Source: Incurvaria masculella (Eukaryota > Arthropoda > Insecta > Lepidoptera > Incurvariidae). From it: a stretch of 64,000 nucleotides of DNA. The stretch is taken from NCBI GenBank assembly GCA_946894095.1, contig OX335655.1:3410001-3474000 (forward strand), written 5' to 3'. Position 1 is the first letter of the stretch. Each line of letters begins with the position of its first letter. Of this stretch, positions 53,301-63,560 are shown piece by piece. The notes below the pieces were generated by a model. The model worked only from the letters and a program-made list of their open reading frames with translations. It did no database searches and was not told where the DNA came from. The translations under genes and the position numbers were made by a program.

Positions 53301-56300
53301 ACTTATTATAACTTAACTTATTATATAATTTTATTTTGAGGTGATAAATTCTGATTGATTGTTCGATCTTCTACTACTGTAATGTAAACTCTTTAAAATT
53401 AAAAATTATTTTCTATTTTTGTAGTTCGGTTATTACTGGGCTCTTTCTTTAATTAATGTATCCTTGATTCTTGGTAGATTATACATACATATCACATTCC
53501 TTAAATGTAATAGCTGATAATAGATCTGAGCGGCTTGTAGCTACGGAGCGTGTGGACTTGCCTTCCATGCCGAGGTCATGGGTTCAAATCCTTGCACAGT
53601 TCATGCACCACTTTTTTCTCTTTCTTTGTTAGAAAAGTTCAATTCGATACGAATGCGCGCTATTCTTTAGTTCAGAAATCATATATTATAGCCCCCCCAT
53701 CCTCTACAAGGTGGTAGACTTAAGCCCGTCCAGGTTGGTCGCACTGGATGAAAAGATGTTCGAAATTGCAATGAAAAATTGTGTGTGTTTTCCATCCAGT
53801 TATATAAAAAATATACAATGAGGCTTGGACGGTTTCCAGGTGACAAATGGGGTGAAGTGGACACACGCTACTCGTTCTGCGCAGTGCTGTGCCTGTCACT
53901 GCTGCGGCGACTGGACGCCATAGATGTGAACAAAGCCGTAGATTTCGTCCTGAGCTGTATGAACTTCGACGGTGGCTTTGGCTCCAAGCCCGGCTCCGAA
54001 AGCCATGCAGGTGCGATGTGTCCAATTTAACTGAGCCAACTTTTTTTTGTCTAGTTGTTTTTTTGGGGCTTAAGCCGTCACCGACTATGCCAGCCCCATA
54101 GTGACTTTAAGATTATAATTTTCTTCAAGCTATCAGTTACTCCTTTGAGCCAATGACAGCTTGAAAAAAATATATAATTTCTCTAAACTCGCTTGACCCG
54201 GGCCTTCCTAATGCTTCGTATATCTTAAAAAAAATAATTCATTTGATCTGTGCACAATATCCTTTCAAGATTCAGAACACACTCAGTAAATAGGTGAAAT
54301 CGATTTTGGAGAGTCCAGTATCTTCATCATATGTCCCATTTTATTTAGCGGAGTGTGTCCTGATCTAAGTCTTAAGCCAATTTTTATTATTTCTCTAGGG
54401 AGTTGGATAATGTTAGACCAAGGGATACACAGCGGTTACAGAGCCAACCTTATCAAACACCATTTTCAGTTCACCCTGCCAATCTGATGATGCAAGAGAA
54501 CAGTAATTCTTAGTACAAAGCAGATTATCTAAATATTTTTTTTTTATGTGACGACATGGATGGCTAATACCACACTTTCTTTTATGGTTTAGCCCAACAC
54601 ACCACATGGGAACTAGGTGCCTTCCTTACATTGCACGGCTACATTGAACTGGACGTAAAACACGGACAATTTTCATTGCCGCTTCGACCATCGTTCATCC
54701 AATGCGATGGTACCAACCCGGGCGGGATTTACCCTCCCACCTAGTACGTAAGGAAGGGGACCTAAAGTTTAACGTGGAATTCGAACCATGGCCAGCCTCT
54801 CTCAATGGTCGAATGGTCACCCATCCAAGACCAGACCGGACCCAGCGTTGCTTAACTTCCATTTTCCAAGTGACCCGCGAAACGGATAATTGTGGATACC
54901 TTATTTCCATTTATTCCAGTCATTATTATTTTTTATGCAACCTGACATGAATGACTAATACCACACAACTACTGTTATGATATTAGCCCAAAACAACACA
55001 TTCCCGAAGGAATTAGGTGCCATTCCAGGACATTCCCTTTATGAGCACGGCTACACATTGAACTGGATGGAAAACACGGACAATTTTTCATTGCCGCTTC
55101 GACCAACCCGGTACCAATCGGTACCAACCCGGGCGGGCTTAATCCCTACCACCTAGTAGAGGAAGGGGACCTACATTTTTACATGGATTCCGAACCATGG
55201 AGAAGCTTGCATTCATGACGAAATGTACTTATCGAACTCAGAAAGAGAAAGTGTGTCATGTCGGGGTGAGGAATTGAACCCAGACCTCTGGTACGCTAAG
55301 CCAGTCCCCGCGCCACTAGGCTACGAGCCGCTCCCTTTTTTATTTTATGAATGGCCTATGCCAGTCATGAAAAAAACCAGCCGCCTATTAATAGTTTTTA
55401 GTTTGTACGCAAGGGACTTGTTAAAGAAGTTGGTCACAATTTTTGATTATTTACTCTATGGTTGGTTTAGGGTTACATGGATTTAAAAAATAGATTCAGT
55501 CTATCCATGCATAGATCATGACAGTTTATTTCTCATTGCTTGGTTCAGGGCACAACAGGACAAGCGGAACAGTTAGATGACTCTTGATTTAGTTCAGGAT
55601 TTAGTGGTGCATTCACAAAGTTTTAATATCTGAACTATGTTATAACGATGAAACTGATAAAGTAAAATTCTGCTTCAGGAATGATATACTGCTGCGTGGG
55701 CACACTGTCGGTGTGCCAGCGGCTGGAGTCACTGCGTGCGGACGAACTGGCATGGTGGCTCTGCGAGCGGCAGCTGCCCAGTGGCGGGCTCAATGGCCGT
55801 CCGGAGAAACTCCCTGATCTGTGCTACTCATGGTGAGTGGATACTTCTGCGTGGGCTCACTTGTCGGTGTGCCAGCAGCGGAAGTCACTGCGTGCAGACG
55901 AACTGACGTGTAGTCAAGATGTGACTTTGGGCAGCACGCATTCGGGCAAAAACTTATTTGCCAATATCCTGTGCATTGTTTGGTCGAAAAATTACCCATT
56001 TTCAGTGTAAAGGTGGCGGTTCGGTGGCGACTGGAGACCGAGACCATAGACAGAGAAAAGAGACAGCAAACAATTCTCCGAGTCTCTTCTGCAATGTACT
56101 GTGGGTCGAGACCGGTACTCTGTTTCATTCATTTGGTTCTCGGTATCAAGCACGAACTGGGGCGCCAGTCCTAATAAACAAATAAAGCCCATCCAAAGCC
56201 TAATAACAAGTACCAGTCGCGGTCTTTCTCTGTCTCTGGTCGCGGTCGCAGCGTGAACCCCTACCTTAGGAGCATAACTCCGAATATATATATTTTACAT

Positions 56301-56606
56301 CTAAATTGTGTTCATATGCTGTGTTTTTATTGCAGGTGGGTATTAGCATCTCTCGCAATACTGAACCGAATTCACTGGGTGGACAAGAATGGGCTGGAAC
56401 AGTTCATCCTTGCGTGTCAAGATTTAGAGTCCGGAGGGTTTGCGGACCGGCCCGGCGATCTGTCGGACCCGTTCCACACACTGTTCGGCCTGGCAGCCCT
56501 CTCCCTTCTTGGCAACACTGACATCAAACCCGTCAACCCAACATACTGCATGTCGGAAGAGATGATACAGCAGCTAAAACTAGATCCTCAGATATTGAAT
56601 GTTTGA
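50151..56606 (+). CDS. RABGGTB: Rab geranylgeranyltransferase beta subunit (five exons)
   Basis: The enzyme attaches geranylgeranyl groups to C-terminal cysteines of Rab GTPases, in the cytosol, as a dimer with an alpha subunit and with Rab escort protein. CDS = 50151-50347, 52016-52227, 53840-54010, 55679-55832, 56336-56606 (1,005 bp, 334 residues; vertebrate proteins are about 331). All junctions are GT-AG and keep frame (phases 2, 1, 1, 2). Five prenyltransferase repeats are visible: CQDRESGG (79-86), LQQEDGS (128-134), CMNFDGGFG (176-184), [10 protein letters not shown] (224-233) and CQDLESGGF (272-280). The zinc ligands are D240, C242 and H292. H192, R234, K237 and Y243 match the diphosphate-binding set known from rat. 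S49 is the small residue expected where a C20 lipid pocket is needed. Start: ATG in ATCAGAATGG, 15 residues ahead of the conserved HADYIAAYG. No disabling changes seen. Confidence 0.97.
50745..51015 (+). mobile_element. AAGGTGGCCC-type MITE, 3' half, in RABGGTB intron 1
   Basis: Aligns to the right half of 8279-8772 ('ctacaggggtcgtgatttac', 'ttttagctataagtcgtttt', 'aatcaaacactatgcgcat') and ends with the terminal repeat GGGCCACCTTAA. The left half is absent. Confidence 0.65.
51020..51440 (-). pseudogene. CR1-type LINE C-terminal scrap in RABGGTB intron 1
   Basis: Minus frames give [20 protein letters not shown] with [11 protein letters not shown] and then [11 protein letters not shown], the same C-terminal signature as at 12400-12840 but independently decayed. 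Upstream (51330-51440) broken text such as [12 protein letters not shown] continues the same domain. Confidence 0.6.
51441..52015. other. Rest of RABGGTB intron 1
   Basis: No further gene or shared repeat recognised. It ends in the exon 2 acceptor CCAACTTGGCAG. Confidence 0.5.
52016..52227 (+). CDS. RABGGTB: RABGGTB coding exon 2
   Basis: Acceptor CAACTTGGCAG, then GATGCGG. Residues 66-136 plus one base: the helical repeat [20 protein letters not shown] and YTLSAVQVL, then [18 protein letters not shown]. Donor CATTG then GTATTT. Confidence 0.95.
52228..53020. other. RABGGTB intron 2, first part
   Basis: AT-rich intronic DNA without recognised repeats or frames. Confidence 0.5.
53021..53432. 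mobile_element. Long-hairpin MITE in RABGGTB intron 2
   Basis: Left arm 53021-53184 (TAACCGAACTAAAAAATAGA at the edge, GCGTGGGGTGC at the inner end) is inverted at 53258-53432. The spacer is about 73 bp. Both edges are TAACCGAAC/GTTCGGTTA, next to TA-rich flanks. Non-coding. Confidence 0.75.
53528..53800 (+). repeat. tRNA-headed SINE next to exon 3 of RABGGTB
   Basis: Head: GAGCGGCTTGTAGCTACGGA, GGACTTGCCTTCCATGCCG and CATGGGTTCAAATCCTTGC (B box). The body runs to 'catccagtt' at 53800, after which homology stops. The 3' third of the SINE is missing; exon 3 starts 39 bp further on. Confidence 0.7.
53840..54010 (+). CDS. RABGGTB: RABGGTB coding exon 3
   Basis: Acceptor GGTTTCCAG, then GTGACAAATGG. 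Residues 137-193 plus one base: [15 protein letters not shown] (138-152), [13 protein letters not shown] (172-184) and SESHA (189-193, with H192). Donor ATGCAG then GTGCGA. The acceptor lies 39 bp behind a truncated SINE. Confidence 0.95.
54538..54870 (-). repeat. 5S-rRNA-headed SINE in RABGGTB intron 3
   Basis: Minus-strand head (54862-54812): GAAGTTAAGCAACGCTGGGT, CCGGTCTGGTCTTGGATGGG, TGACC. Then the shared body (54800 downward) to 'catccatgtcgtcacataaa' at 54540. The part upstream of the 5S box is truncated. Confidence 0.7.
54925..55335 (-). repeat. tRNA-headed SINE in RABGGTB intron 3
   Basis: Minus-strand head (55335-55245): GAGCGGCTCGTAGCCTAGTG (A box region), GGCGCGGGGACTGGCTTAGC and AGGTCTGGGTTCAATTCCTC (B box). 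Then the full body and tail, ending 'catgtcaggttgcataaaaa'. The nearest full-length neighbour in sequence is 58150-58555. Confidence 0.75.
55679..55832 (+). CDS. RABGGTB: RABGGTB coding exon 4
   Basis: Acceptor CTGCTTCAG, then GAATGATATAC. Residues 194-244 plus two bases: [10 protein letters not shown] (195-204), [20 protein letters not shown] (219-238) and PDLCYSW with zinc ligands D240 and C242. Donor CATG then GTGAGT; if it were not used, the next codon would be TGA. Confidence 0.95.
55840..55910 (+). pseudogene. Decayed duplicate of RABGGTB exon 4
   Basis: The text ATACTTCTGCGTGGGCTCAC, then TTGTCGGTGTGCCAGCAGCG and GAAGTCACTGCGTGCAGACG (intron 4) matches exon 4 positions 55685-55755 at most sites. 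The copy starts where exon 4 ends, at a distance of about 155 bp, close to the exon length of 154. One inserted base shifts the frame, which then reaches TAG at 55911-55913. Not usable as an exon in this frame. Confidence 0.8.
55914..56335. other. Rest of RABGGTB intron 4
   Basis: No shared repeat recognised. The 75-codon and 66-codon frames on opposite strands around 55958-56192 shadow each other and lack motifs. Ends in the exon 5 acceptor. Confidence 0.5.
56336..56606 (+). CDS. RABGGTB: RABGGTB coding exon 5
   Basis: Acceptor TTTTTATTGCAG, then GTGGGTATTAG. Residues 245-334 and [14 protein letters not shown] (246-256), [20 protein letters not shown] (268-287), [10 protein letters not shown] (289-298, zinc ligand H292) and KPVNPTYCM (309-317). 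Last residues ILNV. Confidence 0.95.
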
Positions 56607-56992
56607 ATTTTTTGGCGTAACAGGAAAAATCACAGACCTAGCATGCGCGCGCAGCGCGCTTACAAGACGAACAGAGTGTGGGAGCGAGAGTCGATTTCAA
56701 ATATCACTACCGATGAATTAGAGAGGGACAGAACATAATTCCCGATGAGACCACTTTCAAAATCGTTATCACCACGCAGTGTACAAACACATAAAATGTC
56801 AAACGTTTTTTCGAAATATCTCGAACATTTCTAAGTATTCCTTAAAGAAAGCAGTGTTGAAGCCATCGTTACCTGTGCCTTTACGGATTGTGAGGTAAAC
56901 AATCGCCATAACCGAGAGAAATACACTTTTTAAGGGTAAAAACGAAATATCAACCTTACCCATTTTCTTGTAATATAAGCCGAAACTCTGCA

Positions 56993-56998
56993 AATAAA
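56993..56998 (+). terminator. Candidate polyadenylation signal of RABGGTB
   Basis: First AATAAA hexamer after the stop codon, 387 bp downstream, followed by T-rich and GT-containing sequence. Inferred only; no transcript data. Confidence 0.4.
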
Positions 56999-56999
56999 G

Positions 57000-58149
57000 T
57001 AACTGTAATTGTAGATTACGCTTCCTTTTATCAATATTTATATAATTTATAACATTTCCTGCGTACATTTAGGATATTTTGAATATGTGAGAAAATATTT
57101 TACTTCGCTAGGGCTTGACAGAGACCTTTGTTTGACAATCGATATTTTTTTACAGATCACCACGCGAATCAGACGCCGCGCGCCGCGGCGCCCGTGCGGC
57201 TCGGTCGCCACTCCTTTCACGGGATAATATATATTGAAACTAATATATATTGAAGGTTATTTTTATGACATCATTCTTTACGTTAGTACCCTGCTGGATG
57301 AGTTTTATGCAATTGGGCACATTATTAAGTGGCTAGAGTCCACGTCACAGATTACAAAAAATCTCTATTGCTCAGAGCTCTTTTAATTTAAGGTGGTCTT
57401 CTAATTTCTTGATTGTAGTAATAAATCCTATCTGACTCATTAAACGTTATTGATAGATGTTGAAGCCAACTATCTTTCGATATGAATAAAAATATGATCG
57501 TTTATTTGGTGTTCATAATAAGAGCCAGCTAAGTGCTGGGATTGCATTATTTCTAAAATTACCAATTACTTGAAATGTAAATGGAAGGGGCTGCCTTTTT
57601 ACCATTTCGTAATCTAGAGAAAGGCATCTTTTTTTTAGATAAAAAATGACACATTAGCATTTCAATTAATTTTCTTTGCAAATTTTATTTAATTTTATTA
57701 AAAAAATCTTGCCAGCCAGTGAAACGAAGCAACTGATTGTACTTCATCTGTTACAGTTACCTATACCAGGCATTCATTTTAATTCTGAATTTCCCTATTC
57801 CCTAAAATTTCTATGTCCAAATATTTGTATTGAATTGTTCGTGTGAAAAAAGCGTAAGTACTCACTAGGTGGAGTAGTCGCACCCATGGAGAGAAATAGT
57901 GGACAACATTTTAATGAATGTATGTTTTTCTAGAGGGCTGCCACATTATTCCATTTGAATTACTAGAAGTACATTCACTGACTATAAAATAAGTCACTTC
58001 ATATCATACCAGTAGGGAACCACGCACGCACAATAATAACAAAAAAATCCAACCTGTCAAATTTAAATGAAATATCCTACAATAAATGTAAATTTGTCTA
58101 TAATCAAACAAAAGTATGTATGCTTTTATATATGATTTGTCTGTTTTTT
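57000..58149. other. Non-coding stretch, nothing recognised
   Basis: A short GC-rich patch at 57160-57212 (CGCGCGCCGCGGCGCCCGTG) stands out in AT-rich DNA; no frame or motif is associated. No gene. Confidence 0.5.
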
Positions 58150-58555
58150 TATATTTATGCAACCTGACATGGATGGCTAGTACCACACAATTACCGTAAT
58201 GATATTAGCCCAGCACACCACATTTCCGAAGGAATTAAGTACCATGCCAGGACCTTCCATTTATGAGTGTGGCTACATTGAACTGGATGGAAAACACGGA
58301 CAATTCTTCATTGTCGCTTCGAGCAGTTTTTCATCCAATGCCATGGTACCAACCCGGGCGGGCTTAAACCCTACCACCTAGTAGGGGAAGGGACCTACAG
58401 TTTCACATGGATTCCGAACCATGGAGCAGCTTTCGTGACGAAATGCACTTATCCAACTCAGAATCAGAAATAAAGTTCTGCATGAACGGTGCGATCATTT
58501 GAACCCAGACCTCTGGTATGCTATGCAAGTCCCCGCGCCACTAGGCTACGAGCGT
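58150..58555 (-). repeat. tRNA-headed SINE, full length
   Basis: Minus-strand head (58555-58485): CGCTCGTAGCCTAGTGGCGC (A box), GGGGACTTGCATAGCATACC and AGGTCTGGGTTCAAATGATC (B box). The complete body follows, with tail 'ccatccatgtcaggttgc' at 58158-58175. The best copy to represent the tRNA-headed form. Confidence 0.8.
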
Positions 58556-60844
58556 TTGCACCAAAAAAAGTACGGGTCATAATTCAAATAATAAAAGTAA
58601 AAAACGTTTTTAAAAACAAGCTTGAAAATTATCTGAAAATCCTGCTTCCAAGGAATGTCACGACGAATTTTTTTTTCGATCATTTCCAAATTCTGATTAC
58701 AATGCTTCAAATGTAGATGTCGCTGAAACTGATTGTATTAAAAAAAATCCTGATAACATCAAAAAATTAATAAGTTTCAGGGGTGCAAAGCCGGAATTTT
58801 GGAAAATTTTAAAAATAAAGAAAAAAAATCGTATCTCGTTACCACGTGACATCTGACAAAAGGTATCATGGGTCAAAACCTTGATAATTACCCCAATTAC
58901 CTATAAATAAATGTTTTCGGCCGATGTGTCGAACACCATGTATAATGCTGTATAACTTAACTAAAATATATATATTATTGGACCAGGGTGGCATAAGTTT
59001 AAATTTAATCAAAAAAATATAAGTGTTAGGCATATTGGCATTTATTGTAAATTGATAAGGTAACTCATTGATTAAGAAGAAATCATGATTAAGGGTTTTA
59101 TTTGTCTTGAATTTCAATTACGAGTTAGAAATACATTTACCAGCATATTTACTCAGGGAAGCGAAATCGAAAAGTTCTCGTGTTCGCTTTTGTCAAACTC
59201 TATGCAGGAAAAAGATGCCTACTTTTTTCTACATATATTTTAAAGAAACGACCACGAGAACTTTTCGTGTTCGCTTGCATGAGTAGACCCCTGTCCTTGT
59301 GGTTGTGCCGGTTTTGGTATGACTACGGCAAGTCTGTTGATATTAATGTTTGGTATGGAATAATACGACGGTGGACTTGTAAAATGAATTGTATTGGATA
59401 ACACGGTGGCACGCGTAGGTGCCAGGCAATGCTTTCTGAAAGACTGAAGTGTCGAGCGACGTGGCGGCGCGGTGTGCGGTCGGAAGGGGGAACGCGGCGC
59501 GGACGCGGGTCCAAAGTCCGATACCGGAACGAATACGAAAAGTATGAATCCGAGTAGCGGCCATCAGCTATGTGTACATTTATGTATAAAAAATATCTGC
59601 ATCTTTTTTATGCTTAGCGTATGACAGCTACTCGCCCTCAGATGAGTCGCGTGCTTACCAGTGAAAGAGATTTTAAAATTTGTTTTATTTCACAAATGTC
59701 GGTCCACATGCACAACCAATAAATATACATATCGATAATTTTGGATGCGGGACTTAGCAACACTATTTTTCACCAACACATTAACAGTGCACCTATACTG
59801 TTGCATTTCGATTATTGTCTCGCCAGCTATCAGACTTTGTTGTTCTTGTGCATCCTATTTCTATTGGAAAAATAGATAATTTTTTATTTAAGTTTAATTC
59901 TTAAGCATTAAAAATATATAAATATAATCTGGAATTGTTTATTACTAATATGAAACTATTTGTATTCAATTTATTGCACCTTTGCCTGCCCCTTTGGTGA
60001 AACGACTGCATTACATTAGTACAGTTGCGTATTTTCTTGTTGTTACATCAGAAATAGCGACCAATTCATTTTAAAACAATCTTTACATATAAAAAGGAAT
60101 ACTGAATATTTTGATTAACTTAAAAAAATGTTTTAAATTAAATGAATGAGTCAATAAAAACACAGTGTTGAACCTTGGCAATGGTAAATTTAAAAAAATC
60201 TGTAAAAATCGAAAATTTCTGCTACTCCTAATTTTTTTTATAATATATTCAAGATCCCTCTCGTCGTATTGACGACCATCTTGTAGTATATGGGTCTTTT
60301 CCCTTTACAACTTAATAAATATTATGTGACCATGTACTGTCATGTCGCACATTGCTCTGTACAGTGCAAATCAAATCAAATCAAAAGGTTTTTATTTCAG
60401 CGAGCATTATAGGTGGAAAAATCCATCATGCTAACGAAATCGTCAATTAATATTTTGGTCAGGAATAACCTCACACTAAGCTCAGCTGTCATTCCTTCAT
60501 TTCTTATTTTTATCTCAACACAGATAATTTTTACTCATCTCGCAGGATTATAGAAAACTCCGTGATTTAGCGTAATCCCTAGGCATTTAGCCAAATGCCG
60601 GCAGATAGCATCAACTGTTTATCTTTTTTCTTAGTGATTTAGCTTAATCCATCCCCTAATACTGTCAGGCGAAATATACAAAATTTAGATTCACAAGTGA
60701 TTTAGAACATTATTTTTTGTTCTGTGTTGTATCTTGGTGTTTTGGTGTGAACCGGTCAAGTTAATTCGTTATGTTTTACGTTTTTGTAACAACTACATCA
60801 ACAGCAATAACATCAACAGTTGTTTGGTGTTGTTGCAGCTGTAA
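58556..60844. other. Non-coding stretch with a GC-rich patch
   Basis: No gene recognised. Noted inside: an inverted pair CGAAAAGTTCTCGTG (59168-59182) and CACGAGAACTTTTCG (59253-59267); a GC-rich patch 59403-59575 of unknown role; and a minus-strand LINE-like 3' tail at 60367-60402 ((ATTTG)n followed upstream by 'ctgaaataaaaacc'). Confidence 0.45.
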
Positions 60845-61140
60845 AAAAACTGGCCAAGTGCGAGTCGGACTCGCACACGAAGGGTTCCGTACAATCGTAA
60901 AAGATTTTTAAAAAATCACGTTTTTTGTATGGGGACCCCCTTCATTTTTTCTTATTTTTAAATTTTACCAATTTTTTGTTATAGCGGCAAAATAAATACA
61001 CACTCTGTGAACATTTTAGCTGCCTACCTATTACAGTTCATGAGATACAGCCCTATGACGGACGGACGGAGGGGCGGACGGACATCGGAGGCTTAGTAAT
61101 AGGGTTCCGTTGGCACCCTTTGGGTACGGAACCCTAAAAA
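60845..61140 (+). repeat. (GGAC)n foldback element
   Basis: AAAAAACTGGCCAAGTGCGAG, GTCGGACTCGCACACGAAGG, middle, short tract (GACGGACGGACGGAGGGGCGG), AATAGGGTTCCGTTGGCACC and GGGTACGGAACCCTAAAAA. Full length. Confidence 0.85.
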
Positions 61141-61207
61141 CAATAGCCAAATTTGCACGCACACTAGAAATGTACTATACATTTCAAGTGTGTGTGCTTA
61201 ATAGTCA

Positions 61208-61435
61208 TGATCCACTTTCTTTCTCTTTCTGAGTTGGGTAAGTTCATTTCGTTACGAATGTGAACTGCCCGATGGTTCGGAATCCATGTAAATCTGTAGG
61301 TCCCCTTCCTCTACTAGGTGATAAGTTTAAGCCCACCCAGGTTGGTACCATCGCATTGGTTGAAAATCCGGTCGAAGCGGCAATACAAATGTGTCCCTGT
61401 TTTCCATACGGTTATATTTTGTTACGCACAATGGC
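61208..61435 (+). repeat. SINE, head-truncated
   Basis: Starts with 'actttctttctctttctgag', just behind where the tRNA-like head would end. It continues through 'gatggttcggaatccatg', 'aagcccacccaggttggtac', 'gtcgaagcggcaat' and 'ttttccatacggtt'. The tail is missing. Confidence 0.65.
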
Positions 61436-61473
61436 CTCACTGTGAAGTAAATTTTTTGTTTACCCATCGTCAT

Positions 61474-61582
61474 GCTATTCTCCCAGCACACTGCATTGTC
61501 TGCAGGAATTGAACTGGATGAAAAATAAGGTCATTTTTTTAAAGCCGCTTCGACCATCTTTCATTCAATGCAATGCTAACCA
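61474..61582 (-). repeat. SINE fragment
   Basis: Plus-strand text 'cccagcacactgcattg', 'gaattgaactggatgaaaaa', 'gccgcttcgaccatctttca', 'tcaatgcaatgctaacc' is the minus-oriented SINE body with an internal deletion. Confidence 0.55.
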
Positions 61583-61787
61583 CTAGAGCAAATAATATAT
61601 TTTTTTCGAAAAACAAAATCCTTTGCGATGAGAAAAACAACAAAACGATGCAATATTGCCATTTGATTATAACGAGTGATCAGTTTTATGAACACAGTTA
61701 AAGGGGTGGTTATTCAACAATTCAATGAAATATAAATAACTAGATTTATAATAGATACATTTTATTAGTAACAAACCGATTATACAA

Positions 61788-62129
61788 TTACAAATTGAAC
61801 ACACTAAAATATTTTATTTTTGATTTTGTATTCTTAAAGTTCCTATTGTTGTAGCGAATTGTGGCATAAATACGGAAACGAACAAAAACATTTTGTAAGT
61901 AACCAGTGGGAAAACATTTACAAGGGATATTAAAATTGATGTCACTTAATTTTGGGATTATTTTATGTCCAACATTGTTAAGTACTGTGTCTTGGAATTG
62001 CATTTTGAAAATACGATCCATTTCCTTTATAAAATTCACAAAATCCTCAGGCGGGACGTTTAAATAACGTTTAGTACCTTTACGATTATTTGCTTTGGCG
62101 GGTTCATGATCTTTGATGTACTTGTTCAT
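61788..62129 (-). pseudogene. Unassigned ORF, possibly transposase C-terminus
   Basis: This 113-codon frame has normal composition and the text LNVPPEDFVNFIKEMDRIF (24-42) and NVFVRFRIYATIRYNNRNFK (80-99). The pattern of a hydrophobic F-V-R-x-R-I-Y run followed by basic residues near the C-terminus recalls P-element/THAP9-type transposases, as far as I can judge. No catalytic part is in view and no ATG-initiated longer gene is visible. It may instead be the last exon of an unknown gene. Confidence 0.3.
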
Positions 62130-63120
62130 ATCAATTCAAGTTCAATTTCTTTTTGTAATGATTAGTTTTAAGAAAATGAATATCGCAAACGTTATAATGT
62201 GATGTGTGTCTCTTGTCAAACAAATCGGGCCGCCCAATTGCACTAAGCCATTGTTGACATATTAAAAAAATACATCATATAATATGCATGGTGGTGGTTA
62301 GAAGTGGACATCAAAACATTTTGTATTTCACACATAAATATTTGATTGTACGCATTGATAACACAAAAGAACAATCTTCTCATTTTGTTTGTATACTCAT
62401 TTCCTCTGAATTCCATACACCGCGAAATTGAGACAAATTTGAGATCTCTTTCTGTTTCTTTCTTAGGAATCTTTTATATGAAGGCAATCTACCATCTTCA
62501 GAAGATGATTCATTATTCTCAACATAAATGTGCCGTTTTAGACATTTTTGCATTGGTCGAGTTAGTGTTAGTATCCCAGCTCTAGATGTTACTTACCTCA
62601 AATGAAGCGCACCTTAAAAAAAATCATTTATTTTAGGTGTCACAACGAAAATGACAAACTGTCATTGACAAATAAACATTGTGACAAAAACGATAGCGCA
62701 AAAAAACGCACAATATAAAAAATAAAAATACACATACCAAAGCTACTGGAAGCACCAGTGCGGTTGATTTAAATTTCAAAACGTTATACAGCTGAATTTA
62801 GAGTAGACGGACTAACTTTAGTACGTGTTTTAAGGTCGGACTAAACCGGTTTTTGTATGGTTAGTCCGGTGCTAATCTCGTACTAAGTTGTGACGGGTTC
62901 TCTCTGAATACGACTGATAATGCTCTAAAGACATACTAGGGTGCCTGACATCCCACGCGACCAATTAAGCGTTAACTAAACTAATATCATCTAAGGCGAT
63001 AAGCGATTGACACAGATAAATACATTTAAATTAGTTAATTACAATTTACCAATTTGCTAATAATAAAAATATTATATACAATACCGTAGAAAGGGAGAGA
63101 ATATAATATAATACTTTTTC
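62130..63120. other. Non-coding stretch with one exon-like remnant
   Basis: On the minus strand, 62570-62390 keeps an open frame of about 60 codons (with YVENNESSSEDGRLPSYKRF and LRKKQKEISNLSQFRGVW) upstream of the ORF at 61788-62129. It may belong to the same broken element. Otherwise nothing recognised. Confidence 0.35.
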
Positions 63121-63135
63121 TGAATTATATCATTA

Positions 63136-63330
63136 CTATCTGCGGTACCCGGCTCCGCTCGGGTCAATGTCGTGTTGCATTGATTTCGGTCTGAATTATT
63201 TCCTGGATAAAAAGTAGCCCACCAAAAGGCTGGTCCAGGACTATGTATCCATCTACCAAATTTAATCAAAATCGTTCGAACCGATATGGCATGATTTTAT
63301 GAGAAACATCGACATATTCCCATTTAGAGC
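63136..63330 (+). mobile_element. Helitron-like (Lep1-type) element, 5' part
   Basis: The text 'atctgcggtacccggctcc', GCTCGGGTCAATGTCGTG, 'ctggataaaaagtagcccacc', 'aaatttaatcaaaatcgttc' corresponds to the well-known lepidopteran repeat (CTAGCTG...GCTCCGCTCGGG start, 'ggataaaaagtagcc', 'caaatttcatcaaaatcggtt'). The far end of such a repeat reappears at 63937-64000. Confidence 0.5.
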
Positions 63331-63432
63331 TTACTAAATATTTTTGGAACAAATTTTAAAAGCATGTGCCTCCAGAACCTTAGTGCACTGGCACTGCTAT
63401 AATAGATAGAAATTGAGACAAAACCAACAAAG

Positions 63433-63560
63433 GCGGGATTAACCCTACCATCTTCCTTACTTTTACAAAGTTTTACGAGGAATACGAACCACAGCCACCT
63501 TCAACATCGAAAACGGTAACCCATCCGGAATCTGACTGCGCCCAGAGTTGCTATACGTTG
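63433..63560 (-). repeat. 5S-rRNA-headed SINE fragment
   Basis: Minus strand: 'tagcaactctgggcgcagtc', 'agattccggatgggttacc' (5S-like, decayed), then 'gaaggtggctgtggttcg' and 'aaaactttgtaaaagtaagg'. Strongly diverged. Confidence 0.5.

Noticed and set aside
55958..56185. 75-codon frame in RABGGTB intron 4 as an additional exon
   Set aside because: The conserved protein joins exon 4 directly to exon 5 (CYSW-WVLASL) with correct phase, leaving no room for it.
58485..58555. tRNA gene on the minus strand
   Set aside because: A- and B-box-like blocks are present, but no acceptor or anticodon stem can be closed and the same text heads several SINE copies.
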